Below the pieces are notes generated by a model. It was not told where the DNA came from and did not search any database. It was given only the letters and a program-made list of their open reading frames with translations. DNA of 6,151 nucleotides. Source: an archaeon (GTDB lineage Archaea > Nanobdellota > Nanobdellia > Woesearchaeales > GW2011-AR9). How positions within the stretch are numbered: the stretch's first letter is position 1; each line of letters begins with the position of its first letter. Below, one piece after another: positions 1 through 4,736 of this stretch. The stretch is taken from the NCBI GenBank assembly GCA_020053615.1, contig JAGVMW010000188.1, positions 1-6,151 of the forward strand, written 5' to 3'. Both the position numbers and the translations under genes were made by a program.

Positions 1-180
1 AAAGTGACACCAGCAATTATAGAAAAACAAGCTACTAAAGTGTGGTCGTGGGGACACTTTCTTCACACAAGATTAACATTCGCTTAGTAGGACACTCCCA
101 ATGAAGTAATGATGAGTTTAATAACAACATGGAAACAACAGAATAAGAACCCTTTCTTAGAACTTAGAACTCTCCTCTAA
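1..180 (+). pseudogene. C-terminal remnant of a probable transposase, with tandem in-frame TAG codons
   Basis: Reading frame 1 is open from the window edge to a double TAG at 85-90, then continues in the same frame to TAA at 178-180. The first part contains TPAIIEKQATKVW, which resembles the TPA-(x)n-D/T-x-V/I-W motif near the end of several DDE transposases. The second part contains TTWKQQNKNPFLELRTLL, which resembles the (K)KQG-K-N/S-P-F-x-x-L tail seen in some transposases. Both resemblances come from memory and were not searched. If both halves belong to one gene, it is inactivated by the two stops or needs TAG readthrough. If not, the gene simply ends at 85-87 and the rest is chance. The 5' part lies outside the window, so the family cannot be fixed. 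No terminal inverted repeat could be assigned with confidence. Confidence 0.35.
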
Positions 181-369
181 GCTTTCCACATACTCCATCC
201 GTATTCCAGAAAGAACATGGAACTACAACTTACGATTATTCGAAAACCATAAGAACATCTTAGCTCTCAAAAGAGGGCATTCGTTTGGGCTGCTTGACAG
301 GTGGCCGAAACGATGGGGTGTTCGGAGGATTCCGAATGGTACAAAAGAGATGGAAGCGTAAGAGTGGTT

Positions 370-417
370 ATACTAAACCGTAAGTAAAATTAAGAATGAT
401 TGGTTACGGTTTAGTAT
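370..417. repeat. Perfect 14-bp inverted repeat, 20-nt spacer
   Basis: The arm ATACTAAACCGTAA at 370-383 is exactly reverse-complementary to 404-417. No T-run follows, so it is not a typical terminator. It could be a stem in a structured RNA, an operator for a dimeric protein, or a recombination or transposon-end site. Confidence 0.75.
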
Positions 418-420
418 TAG

Positions 421-702
421 GAGACCGCAATAGTCAATAAAAGTAGTTGCGGTCGAGTTTATGTTACTCCACAACCAACAATTTCTTTTAAAGATATAGT
501 TCAAGAGGGATTTTTTATCAATCCAGTTTATGATGATTGGATGGATTATAGAGATGGCGCGCGAGATTGGTATCGTGATTTTAAAACCATTAAAATGATT
601 GGTTCTGAAAACAAACATAGATATGACAAATCGGTTTGGAAAAGAATCCAAATGAATATGAAGCAGAAGAGATTAGTACGAAGAAGGAAAGCGAGGAAAT
701 AG
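421..702 (+). pseudogene. Small basic protein lacking a visible start codon (unknown function)
   Basis: The frame is open from just after TAG at 418-420 to TAG at 700-702, 93 codons. The residues look protein-like: a hydrophobic/aromatic middle (GFFINPVYDDWMDYRDG, around codons 31-47) and a strongly basic tail (KQKRLVRRRKARK). There is no in-frame ATG, GTG or TTG before ATG at 541, and that start would remove the best-looking third of the protein. An ATA codon lies at 430-432. Likely explanations are loss of the start codon, an upstream frameshift, or a rare start. No function is recognised; the lysine/arginine-rich tail suggests nucleic-acid contact but this is inference. The opposite-strand frames over this region look like shadows. 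The gene ends 50 nt before hicB and could be co-transcribed with it, although hicB has its own promoter. Confidence 0.5.
423..454. repeat. Perfect 8-bp inverted repeat, 16-nt spacer
   Basis: GACCGCAA at 423-430 pairs exactly with TTGCGGTC at 447-454, and T431-G446 can add a wobble pair. It starts only 5 nt after the 14-bp inverted repeat and overlaps the first codons of the start-less frame at 421-702, so it would sit at that gene's 5' end in a transcript. Confidence 0.65.
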
Positions 703-712
703 TTAAAAATCA

Positions 713-730
713 GGGCAAAGTTTAAAAAAT
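713..730 (+). promoter_or_regulatory. BRE/TATA-like promoter of hicBA
   Basis: TTTAAAAAAT at 721-730 is preceded by a purine-rich BRE-like GGGCAAAG (713-720). The box is centred about 26 nt before the hicB ATG, so the transcript would begin at or next to the start codon, and no Shine-Dalgarno site is present there. This is the layout of a leaderless archaeal mRNA. A second AT box, TTTTATATTA (737-746), is too close to the ATG to serve a full-length message. The hexamer AGGGCA occurs twice (712-717 and 731-736). Confidence 0.45.
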
Positions 731-751
731 AGGGCATTTTATATTATCTTT

Positions 752-1030
752 ATGGATAAAAAATACTTTGTGGAAATTGTAATTAATAAAGAAAAGCTTA
801 GTGATGGTTCTCCCGTATTTGTAGCGCATTGCTCAACTTTGGGTATAACCAGTCAAGGTAGCAATACTGATGAAGCTATGGCAAATATTAAAGAGGCAAT
901 AGAATTATATCTTGAAGAACAGCCCGAGAGATATGATGATTTATCGAGTGAAGAAACTCCGCTTTTTTCAGTAATAGAGGTGGTAAGAAATGGCAAAGCT
1001 GCCAATACTCTCTGGTCTGGAAGTAGTTAA
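752..1030 (+). CDS. hicB: HicB-family antitoxin
   Basis: This 92-aa protein has the HicB/UPF0150 partial RNase H-like core. A first strand (YFVEIVI, residues 5-11) is followed by the diagnostic run FVAHCSTLGITSQGSNTDEA (23-42) and the helix AMANIKEAIELYLEE (42-56). In the family this domain binds HicA and blocks its RNase activity. No C-terminal helix-turn-helix or ribbon-helix-helix domain is visible, so autorepression by DNA binding, as in E. coli HicB, is not evident. The start ATG lies 22 nt downstream of a TATA-like box and has no SD site. The gene precedes hicA and overlaps it by 41 nt. The last 13 residues, NGKAANTLWSGSS, lie in the overlap and look like an added tail. Ends in TAA. Confidence 0.88.
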   Translation: MDKKYFVEIVINKEKLSDGSPVFVAHCSTLGITSQGSNTDEAMANIKEAIELYLEEQPERYDDLSSEETPLFSVIEVVRNGKAANTLWSGSS

Positions 1031-1217
1031 AGCCCTTTCTAAGATTGGCTTTGTGCATGTAAGAACTCATGGAAGCCATGCGATTCTGAATAAGCAAACG
1101 GAAACGGGAAAAGTTACCGTTCCTGTTCCTCTTCATCATGAATTGGCAAAAGGAACGTTAAAAAGCATTCTTAGGCAGGCAGAATTGAATGTAGATGATT
1201 TAGTTAAGTTATTGTGA
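990..1217 (+). CDS. hicA: HicA-family mRNA interferase toxin
   Basis: This 75-aa protein matches HicA in length and architecture, a dsRBD-like fold. It opens with LSGLEVVKALSKIGF (residues 7-21), followed by R25 and the THGSH motif (26-30), whose His30 corresponds to the catalytic histidine of the family. VPVPLHHELAKGTLKSILRQA (43-63) is the conserved strand/helix end. HicA toxins cleave mRNA and are neutralised by HicB. The start ATG is supported by SD-like GAGGTGG at 977-983, 6 nt upstream and inside hicB, so toxin translation probably depends on the bicistronic message. No catalytic residue is missing, so an active toxin is expected. Ends in TGA, followed by the shared terminator. Confidence 0.92.
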   Translation: MAKLPILSGLEVVKALSKIGFVHVRTHGSHAILNKQTETGKVTVPVPLHHELAKGTLKSILRQAELNVDDLVKLL

Positions 1218-1233
1218 TTGTTTATTTTGGGTA

Positions 1234-1308
1234 CAAACCCTTCAGTTCTACTGCGATTAATATATTACCCCAAAACAAACTTAAAAAACCCACAGCTCTG
1301 CTGTGATT
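1234..1308. repeat. Two diverged copies of a small hairpin unit
   Basis: Copies at 1234-1258 and 1283-1308 share AAACCC, then CAG-Y-TCT-R-CTG, then Y-GATT. The hairpins are CAGTTCTACTG (1243-1253) and CAGCTCTGCTG (1293-1303). They differ by a paired change, T-A to C-G, that keeps the stem, so the structure appears conserved. The copies are 50 nt apart. Confidence 0.6.
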
Positions 1309-1318
1309 GGATTTTTTA
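1283..1318. terminator. Bidirectional terminator between hicA and the TrmB gene
   Basis: The stem CACAGC/GCTGTG (1291-1296 with 1300-1305, loop TCT) is flanked by AAAAAA on the left and TTTTTT on the right. It therefore gives a hairpin plus U-tract on both strands. It lies between two convergent genes, hicA ending at 1217 and the minus-strand regulator ending at 1320. In archaea the T-tract itself is the usual termination signal. Confidence 0.6.
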
Positions 1319-1319
1319 T

Positions 1320-2066
1320 TTACTTCTTCGGACAGAAATCCCACATGAACTGGAAGAATTTGCGATAGCCGTCAGCAAGAAGCTTGCTTTTCATTACAAA
1401 CATCAACGGCTCTTCATACAGCTGTCCGGGTTTGGCTCCTACGAAAGTCACTACATAATCGCCGAAAATATCCACCATAGTGGGACTGGAATAATTTTTG
1501 GGCAGAAATTTGTAAGGCTTGCCCACTAATTTTAGAATCTCTGGCTTTTGGGTCTTTACTTCGTAATCAAACAGATGCATAAATTTTATCCCTAACTTTT
1601 TTCTCTCTTTATCAAAATGGGGCAGATAGTGCCTAAGTCTGGGATCCAGCCACATGGCTTTAGCACCAATGAAATAAACAGGTTGTTTTTCCTGAAGAAT
1701 CAATTGCAGGTAATTTTTTGCTCCTTCTATCCCGCGAAACAAATAAGCTTCTGCTTCAGGCTGGACCGAGTGATACAGCTTTTTCATTTCTGGAAGGAAA
1801 GTTTCCAGAGCAGTTTCTTTTTCTTTGAGAATCTCTTTCAGGCGTTCTGGATCAATAGGCTTGAACAATTTTTCTCCTTTGACAAAAGTTTCTGAAGCCA
1901 GACCTTTTTCAATTAGCTTGTTGATGGAATCATATACATTTCTGCGATGCACTTTGGATTTGACGGAAAGAGCATTTACATTAGCTTCGCCGAGATAGAT
2001 GAGGGCTTCGTAAACTCTGGATTCGTTAAGTGATAATCCAATTTTCTGGAGTAGTTCTTGGTACAT
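1320..2066 (-). CDS. TrmB-family transcriptional regulator
   Basis: This 248-aa protein starts with a TrmB-type winged helix-turn-helix (about residues 5-70). Its helix 2 region is LNESRVYEALIYLGEANVNA (13-32), and the recognition helix is around VHRRNVYDSINKLIEKGLA (39-57). A charged helical linker follows (72-100). The remainder matches the TrmB ligand/dimer region: AYLFRGIEGAKNYLQLIL (107-124), VYFIGAK (130-136) and a final TMVDIFGDYVVTFVG (196-210). Characterised TrmB proteins control sugar uptake and central metabolism in archaea, but many paralogues have unknown ligands, so no sugar role is claimed. It is the third gene of a minus-strand operon, with its ATG 1 nt after the upstream TAA. 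No clear SD is present, so translational coupling is likely. It may regulate this operon. Ends in TAA at the shared terminator. Confidence 0.85.
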   Translation of the reverse strand: MYQELLQKIGLSLNESRVYEALIYLGEANVNALSVKSKVHRRNVYDSINKLIEKGLASETFVKGEKLFKPIDPERLKEILKEKETALETFLPEMKKLYHSVQPEAEAYLFRGIEGAKNYLQLILQEKQPVYFIGAKAMWLDPRLRHYLPHFDKERKKLGIKFMHLFDYEVKTQKPEILKLVGKPYKFLPKNYSSPTMVDIFGDYVVTFVGAKPGQLYEEPLMFVMKSKLLADGYRKFFQFMWDFCPKK

Positions 2067-2067
2067 T

Positions 2068-2400
2068 TTAGTAAGTATTGCTACTTTTCTTTATGCCTAA
2101 AGCACTAGTGAGATAATTATAATATCTGTGATCGCCAAGATGAACTTCTTTGAAATCGCCATTTTTTATTTTAATAACCAAGCAACGGTCAGATGACCCA
2201 ATTTTTTTAATAAAAACAATTTTATCTCCCAATTTTGCATTGGAGATGGGGAGTATTTTTCTTTCTTTAATTAAGATGCACCAAGAAAATAAATCTTCTG
2301 GACTCTTAATAGAACTAGCTAATTCATCAAACTCTGTATTGAATACAATTTGCTCTCCAAATATCTCTTTAATTCTACGCTTCAGCTCTTCGGCATTCAT
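2068..2400 (-). CDS. 110-aa protein with RelE/ParE-like C-terminal part (unknown function)
   Basis: The N-terminal half is helical (EELKRRIKEIF, residues 4-14, and FDELASSIKSPEDLFSWCIL, 24-43). The C-terminal half is a run of strands, GDKIVFIKKI (58-67), RCLVIKIKNGDFKEVHLGDH (72-91) and YYNYL. The pattern 'R-x-V-I/Y-K-I ... V-x-x-x-G-D-H/R' recalls the last strands of RelE/ParE-type toxins, but this is a weak, unsearched resemblance. Its start overlaps the end of the nucleotidyltransferase gene by 26 nt and has a strong SD, GGAGGAAGT (minus strand, 2406-2414), supporting real translation. Genetic coupling with that gene suggests the products work together, perhaps as a toxin-antitoxin pair. 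Alternatively it is an RNA-binding accessory protein. Confidence 0.6.
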   Translation of the reverse strand: MNAEELKRRIKEIFGEQIVFNTEFDELASSIKSPEDLFSWCILIKERKILPISNAKLGDKIVFIKKIGSSDRCLVIKIKNGDFKEVHLGDHRYYNYLTSALGIKKSSNTY

Positions 2401-3232
2401 TTTTTACTTCCTCCAGACATTTTATATAAATCAACAGATTATCATTGGTTTTATATTCCAAACTCATTTTTTTAATGGCGTTTGATTCGATAGAGAGAGC
2501 ATTATAAAGATATTTTTTAGAAAAAGTTGTCAACAATATTTCTTTGGTTATACGGTTTACTTCCTCTATCTTTTTATCATCAGGCAGGGCTTTTATTTCT
2601 TTGAGCTTTATATCTAATTTGCGGGCATCCAATATTTGTTTTTGCACTTGTAAATAATACTGAAAGACCAGATTTCTGATTTCTTTTTGGTCTTCTTTAT
2701 CTAAGATCTGGTTAATGACCCATTGATAAGTAAAGAATATCTCTCCAAAAGCTTCTCTTTTAATTAGTGGTTTAGTTTGTGGTTTGAATGTCGCTATCGA
2801 ATAATTTGCTGCCGAGATAAAAAGAGGATTTTGCATATCTTTTTCTCTTATGTGCGTAAAGTGTTTGTTTTCACGATGATAACTCTTTCGGCGCTTACCG
2901 ACCACATAAATATCAATGTCATGATACTTTTTACTGAACAAAAACGAGCCGGAAATGAACGCTTTAGGCTGATTTATTTCTTTCAGAATTTGCTTGGCTT
3001 GCTCCACTCTTTCTGGAATCATTTCTTCCCCGAGAACGTAAAATTCTTCTCTCAGTATATTGAGAGCGTCTATTTTTCGTTTGATGGTAGAGTATAAATA
3101 AGCTTTTTCGGTATTGTTGAGTATTTCTTTATGGGTATATTTATGCAGGATATCTACCTGTTTGCTGGTGAATAAGCTAGGTACAAACAGTTCTCGATGT
3201 CCAATGATGGTGTTCAACATTTTTTCATCCAT
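2375..3232 (-). CDS. Nucleotidyltransferase-fold protein
   Basis: This 285-aa protein has a central Pol-beta-type nucleotidyltransferase signature, SGSFLFSKKYHDIDIYVV (94-111), with G95-S96 and the metal-binding pair D105 and D107. The spacing between GS and DxD is 8 residues rather than the 10-11 typical of MNT proteins. No third acidic residue can be assigned with confidence, so activity is uncertain. The N-terminal 60 residues are helical (KQVDILHKYTHKEILNNTEK, 24-43) and may be a small helical or winged-helix module. The C-terminal half is also helical (about 175-285). Relatives in toxin-antitoxin systems transfer nucleotides to tRNA or proteins. The ATG at 3232 lies about 27 nt from a TATA-like box, so a leaderless message is likely. 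It is the first gene of the operon with the 110-aa protein and TrmB. It ends in TAG, followed one codon later by an in-frame TAA. Confidence 0.65.
   Translation of the reverse strand: MDEKMLNTIIGHRELFVPSLFTSKQVDILHKYTHKEILNNTEKAYLYSTIKRKIDALNILREEFYVLGEEMIPERVEQAKQILKEINQPKAFISGSFLFSKKYHDIDIYVVGKRRKSYHRENKHFTHIREKDMQNPLFISAANYSIATFKPQTKPLIKREAFGEIFFTYQWVINQILDKEDQKEIRNLVFQYYLQVQKQILDARKLDIKLKEIKALPDDKKIEEVNRITKEILLTTFSKKYLYNALSIESNAIKKMSLEYKTNDNLLIYIKCLEEVKNECRRAEA
2406..2414 (-). promoter_or_regulatory. Strong Shine-Dalgarno for the 110-aa gene
   Basis: On the minus strand GGAGGAAGT lies within the end of the nucleotidyltransferase gene, with its GGAGG core about 9 nt before the ATG at 2400. 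It fixes the start of the overlapping 110-aa gene and suggests efficient translation. Confidence 0.65.
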
Positions 3233-3253
3233 ATATACACCAGAGTATATCTT

Positions 3254-3263
3254 TATTTATAAA
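3254..3263 (-). promoter_or_regulatory. TATA-like promoter of the minus-strand operon
   Basis: Minus-strand TTTATAAATA is centred about 27 nt before the ATG at 3232. This puts the expected transcription start next to the start codon and gives a leaderless message for nucleotidyltransferase/110-aa/TrmB. No SD precedes that ATG. Confidence 0.5.
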
Positions 3264-3306
3264 TCTTTATGTTTTTGTGGTTAAGTTGTTTTATTCTCTT
3301 ATTGGT

Positions 3307-3337
3307 ATTGTTCTGGGATAAGTGTTTAATTGTTCTG
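3307..3337. repeat. Direct repeat ATTGTTCTG, two copies 22 nt apart
   Basis: The 9-mer occurs at 3307-3315 and 3329-3337, spaced about two helical turns, between the two divergent promoters. It could be a paired binding site for a regulator such as the neighbouring TrmB protein. Chance cannot be excluded in AT-rich sequence. Confidence 0.35.
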
Positions 3338-3361
3338 AACTTTTTAAGCTTTTCTATTTGT

Positions 3362-3377
3362 GGTGGTACTTGCCACC
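3362..3377. repeat. Stem-loop GGTGG/CCACC
   Basis: A 5-bp GC-rich stem (3362-3366 with 3373-3377) and a 6-nt loop stand out in an AT-rich divergent intergenic region. It sits just upstream of the TATA-like box for the plus-strand pair, so an operator role is possible. Confidence 0.35.
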
Positions 3378-3383
3378 CCTAAG

Positions 3384-3417
3384 ACTTATATAGTTGGAAC
3401 TATGACTACTTATAAGT
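3384..3417 (+). promoter_or_regulatory. Promoter/operator region of the plus-strand unit, compound inverted repeat
   Basis: ACTTATA (3384-3390) pairs with TATAAGT (3411-3417). Nested inside is a near-perfect palindrome, ATAGTT-GG-AACTAT (3389-3402). The TATATA within the left arm is a plausible TATA box. It would place transcription start near 3413-3418, upstream of the SD at 3433. The inverted repeat would then span box to start site, as expected for a repressor operator. Confidence 0.4.
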
Positions 3418-3432
3418 TAAGATTGATAAAAA

Positions 3433-3439
3433 GGAGAGG
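3433..3439 (+). promoter_or_regulatory. Shine-Dalgarno for the gene at 3450
   Basis: GGAGAGG lies 10 nt before ATG 3450. A nearer ATG at 3443, 3 nt away, opens a frame of only 29 codons, so 3450 is preferred. Confidence 0.55.
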
Positions 3440-3449
3440 TTAATGAAAA

Positions 3450-4017
3450 ATGACAGATATAATCAATCGGGATACTGTGTTACAGTACATTGTACGCAAG
3501 TTACAAGAACAGTTAAATGCACATCTGCTTGAACAAAAATATTCGTCTGGAAGTATTGAAAGTCTGGATGTAACTTATAGTGATTACTCTGAAAATAATA
3601 GATTAATTTGTACTTATTCAATAGATGAAACGCTGGAAAACCCTAATGAACGACGCTCTAATTATATAAAATTTGAGTGTAGCATTAAAAAAGAGTTTAC
3701 GCTTCCAGTTATGGATTCACTTATGCTATCAGAGTTAGATGCATTTCAGTTTGTGGGGTATCCCAGCAGATTATATTTTAAAGCTGATTTTGATGCAGGG
3801 GGGGTTTAGTGGATATGAGATTAGTTTTGAATCTGACGATTTTTCAAAGGTTAATAATGTTAAAGTTAGTAATCCTAAAGATAGGGATAGAGAAAAATTA
3901 GATGATAGATACTCCAACGTAAAAAATGGTCAGCCGCTTAAAAAAATAATAGAAACTGTAATAATGAATCTTACAACCCCTTTTGAACAAAAGAGAAATC
4001 AAGCAAAAAACAAATGA
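3450..4017 (+). pseudogene. Unknown gene interrupted by a G7 frameshift
   Basis: From ATG 3450 the frame runs 119 codons to TAG at 3807. A second frame continues the same protein to TGA at 4015-4017. The two join at a run of seven G (3798-3804): with six G the reading is DAGG-FSGYEISFESDDFSKV without a break, giving a protein of about 188 aa. The predicted product has an N-terminal helix (TVLQYIVRKLQEQLNAHLLE, 9-28), a strand-rich acidic centre and a basic lysine-rich end (EQKRNQAKNK). No signal peptide or known motif is seen. A strong SD precedes it, and it sits 13 nt before the secreted protein gene, so the two are probably co-transcribed. The break may be a true mutation, a variable tract, or a homopolymer sequencing error. 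Confidence 0.6.
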
Positions 4018-4030
4018 AGTAAACACAACC

Positions 4031-4663
4031 ATGAACTTAACAAGAATATTAACTGTAGCAACTTTACTATTAATGCCAGCATCTTCCCACGCCGACTTCT
4101 ACGACGGTGTCCGCGGACCAAGCAAAGCCCAAGTACATTATACTTTATCTGACCAGAATGCTATTAGCCACAATCTGGCAGGGAAATATTTTGGAAAGGA
4201 GCTATTTGCTGTCGGTGCAGTATCGGTAGATGGAAGCTCTCTCTTAGGTGGTTTTGCAGGAATTGGTTATATCGAAGAGCATTCTCAGCGCATAAAGGTA
4301 ATTCCTGTGGTTGGTTATGGTACTTCCGGAGATGGAAAGCAGGGCACTTTGAATACGATTCTTCAAGCTACCGCTTTTCTGGATGAGAATGGAACTTTCC
4401 TTGCTGATCCACGTTATATCTTGTCAGTACCAATGCACGGCCAGGAGAATCATACACCTACACACACTTTTGGGTTAACTCTAAGTGCAGGAAATGAACG
4501 AGTGCGAGTAGGACCAGACTTAAATTATACTCTGAAAGAGCAGAAATTGACTGGCGGTGCTTTAATCCGTTATGATCTTGATGCCGTAGCTCATTCCAGC
4601 TGGCTCGAAATCGGATTCGGAACCACTGGCGGTGCCAAATTGCAGTTCAGAGGGAATTTTTAA
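4031..4663 (+). CDS. Exported beta-rich protein with signal peptide (unknown function)
   Basis: I chose ATG 4031 (210 aa) over the longer frame from 3983 because it starts directly with a Sec signal peptide: a positive N-terminus (MNLTR), a hydrophobic core (ILTVATLLLMP) and a likely cleavage after S-H-A (residue 21). The mature part begins DFYDGVRG. It is rich in alternating strand-like segments (LFAVGAVSVDGSSLLGGFAG, IKVIPVVGYGTSGDG, FGLTLSAGNERVRVG) and ends in phenylalanine after GGAKLQFRGNF. That resembles outer-membrane beta-barrels, which is odd if the host is an archaeon without an outer membrane; a surface or extracellular beta-sandwich is the alternative. There are no cysteines. Its base composition is visibly richer in G+C at the start than its neighbours, which could mean acquisition. 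It follows the frameshifted gene by 13 nt, with no obvious SD. Confidence 0.65.
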   Translation: MNLTRILTVATLLLMPASSHADFYDGVRGPSKAQVHYTLSDQNAISHNLAGKYFGKELFAVGAVSVDGSSLLGGFAGIGYIEEHSQRIKVIPVVGYGTSGDGKQGTLNTILQATAFLDENGTFLADPRYILSVPMHGQENHTPTHTFGLTLSAGNERVRVGPDLNYTLKEQKLTGGALIRYDLDAVAHSSWLEIGFGTTGGAKLQFRGNF

Positions 4664-4736
4664 GGGAGAAATGCAGAACAGAAGGGGGTTAAGAAATGAA
4701 ACTTAGAATTGGTTAATGATTGATTAAAAATACCAT
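4664..4736. terminator. AT-rich convergent intergenic region, weak inverted repeats
   Basis: Two converging exported-protein genes end here. GTTAAT (4712-4717) can pair with ATTAAC (4744-4749), and ATTAAA (4723-4728) with TTTAAT (4740-4745). These are weak and alternative structures. T-rich tracts on both strands make it a plausible termination zone, but no clean hairpin is seen. Confidence 0.3.

Larger units (their letters stand above)
278..454 (+). ncRNA. Candidate structured RNA: four successive stem-loops
   Basis: Four hairpins follow one another here. The first (278-315) pairs 278-286 with 308-315, with one bulged T, and has an inner stem of 288-293 with 301-306 containing two G-U pairs. 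The second (321-336) is a 6-bp stem with loop GGAT. The third (370-417) is a perfect 14-bp stem with a 20-nt loop. The fourth (423-454) is a perfect 8-bp stem plus one G-U pair. The stretch 181-420 carries no convincing protein gene: short open frames exist but lack a plausible start and composition. The match to a known RNA family is unclear; it does not look like tRNA, the SRP core or RNase P. It could instead be the end of the insertion sequence whose transposase remnant lies just upstream. The strand is assumed, since hairpins form on either strand. Confidence 0.3.

Noticed and set aside
278..336. Possible tRNA from the TTCGGA/TCCGAA hairpin
   Set aside because: No cloverleaf, no GTTCRANYC T-arm and no acceptor stem could be built around it.
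373..737. Minus-strand open frames of 92 and 63 codons
   Set aside because: They lie opposite the plus-strand protein-like frame at 421-702, and their sequences are low-complexity Ile/Phe-rich as expected for antisense of that frame.
1218..1529. Plus-strand open frame of 103 codons opposite the end of the TrmB gene
   Set aside because: It is antisense to a well-supported regulator, starts right at the hicA stop and crosses the terminator; it looks like a shadow frame.
2777..3097. Plus-strand open frame of 106 codons within the nucleotidyltransferase gene
   Set aside because: It is antisense to a gene with a clear motif, and its Phe/Ile-rich composition is typical of a shadow.
3443..3532. 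Small open frame starting at ATG 3443 close to the SD
   Set aside because: It is only 29 codons, with SD spacing of 3 nt; the overlapping frame from 3450 has better spacing and protein-like sequence.
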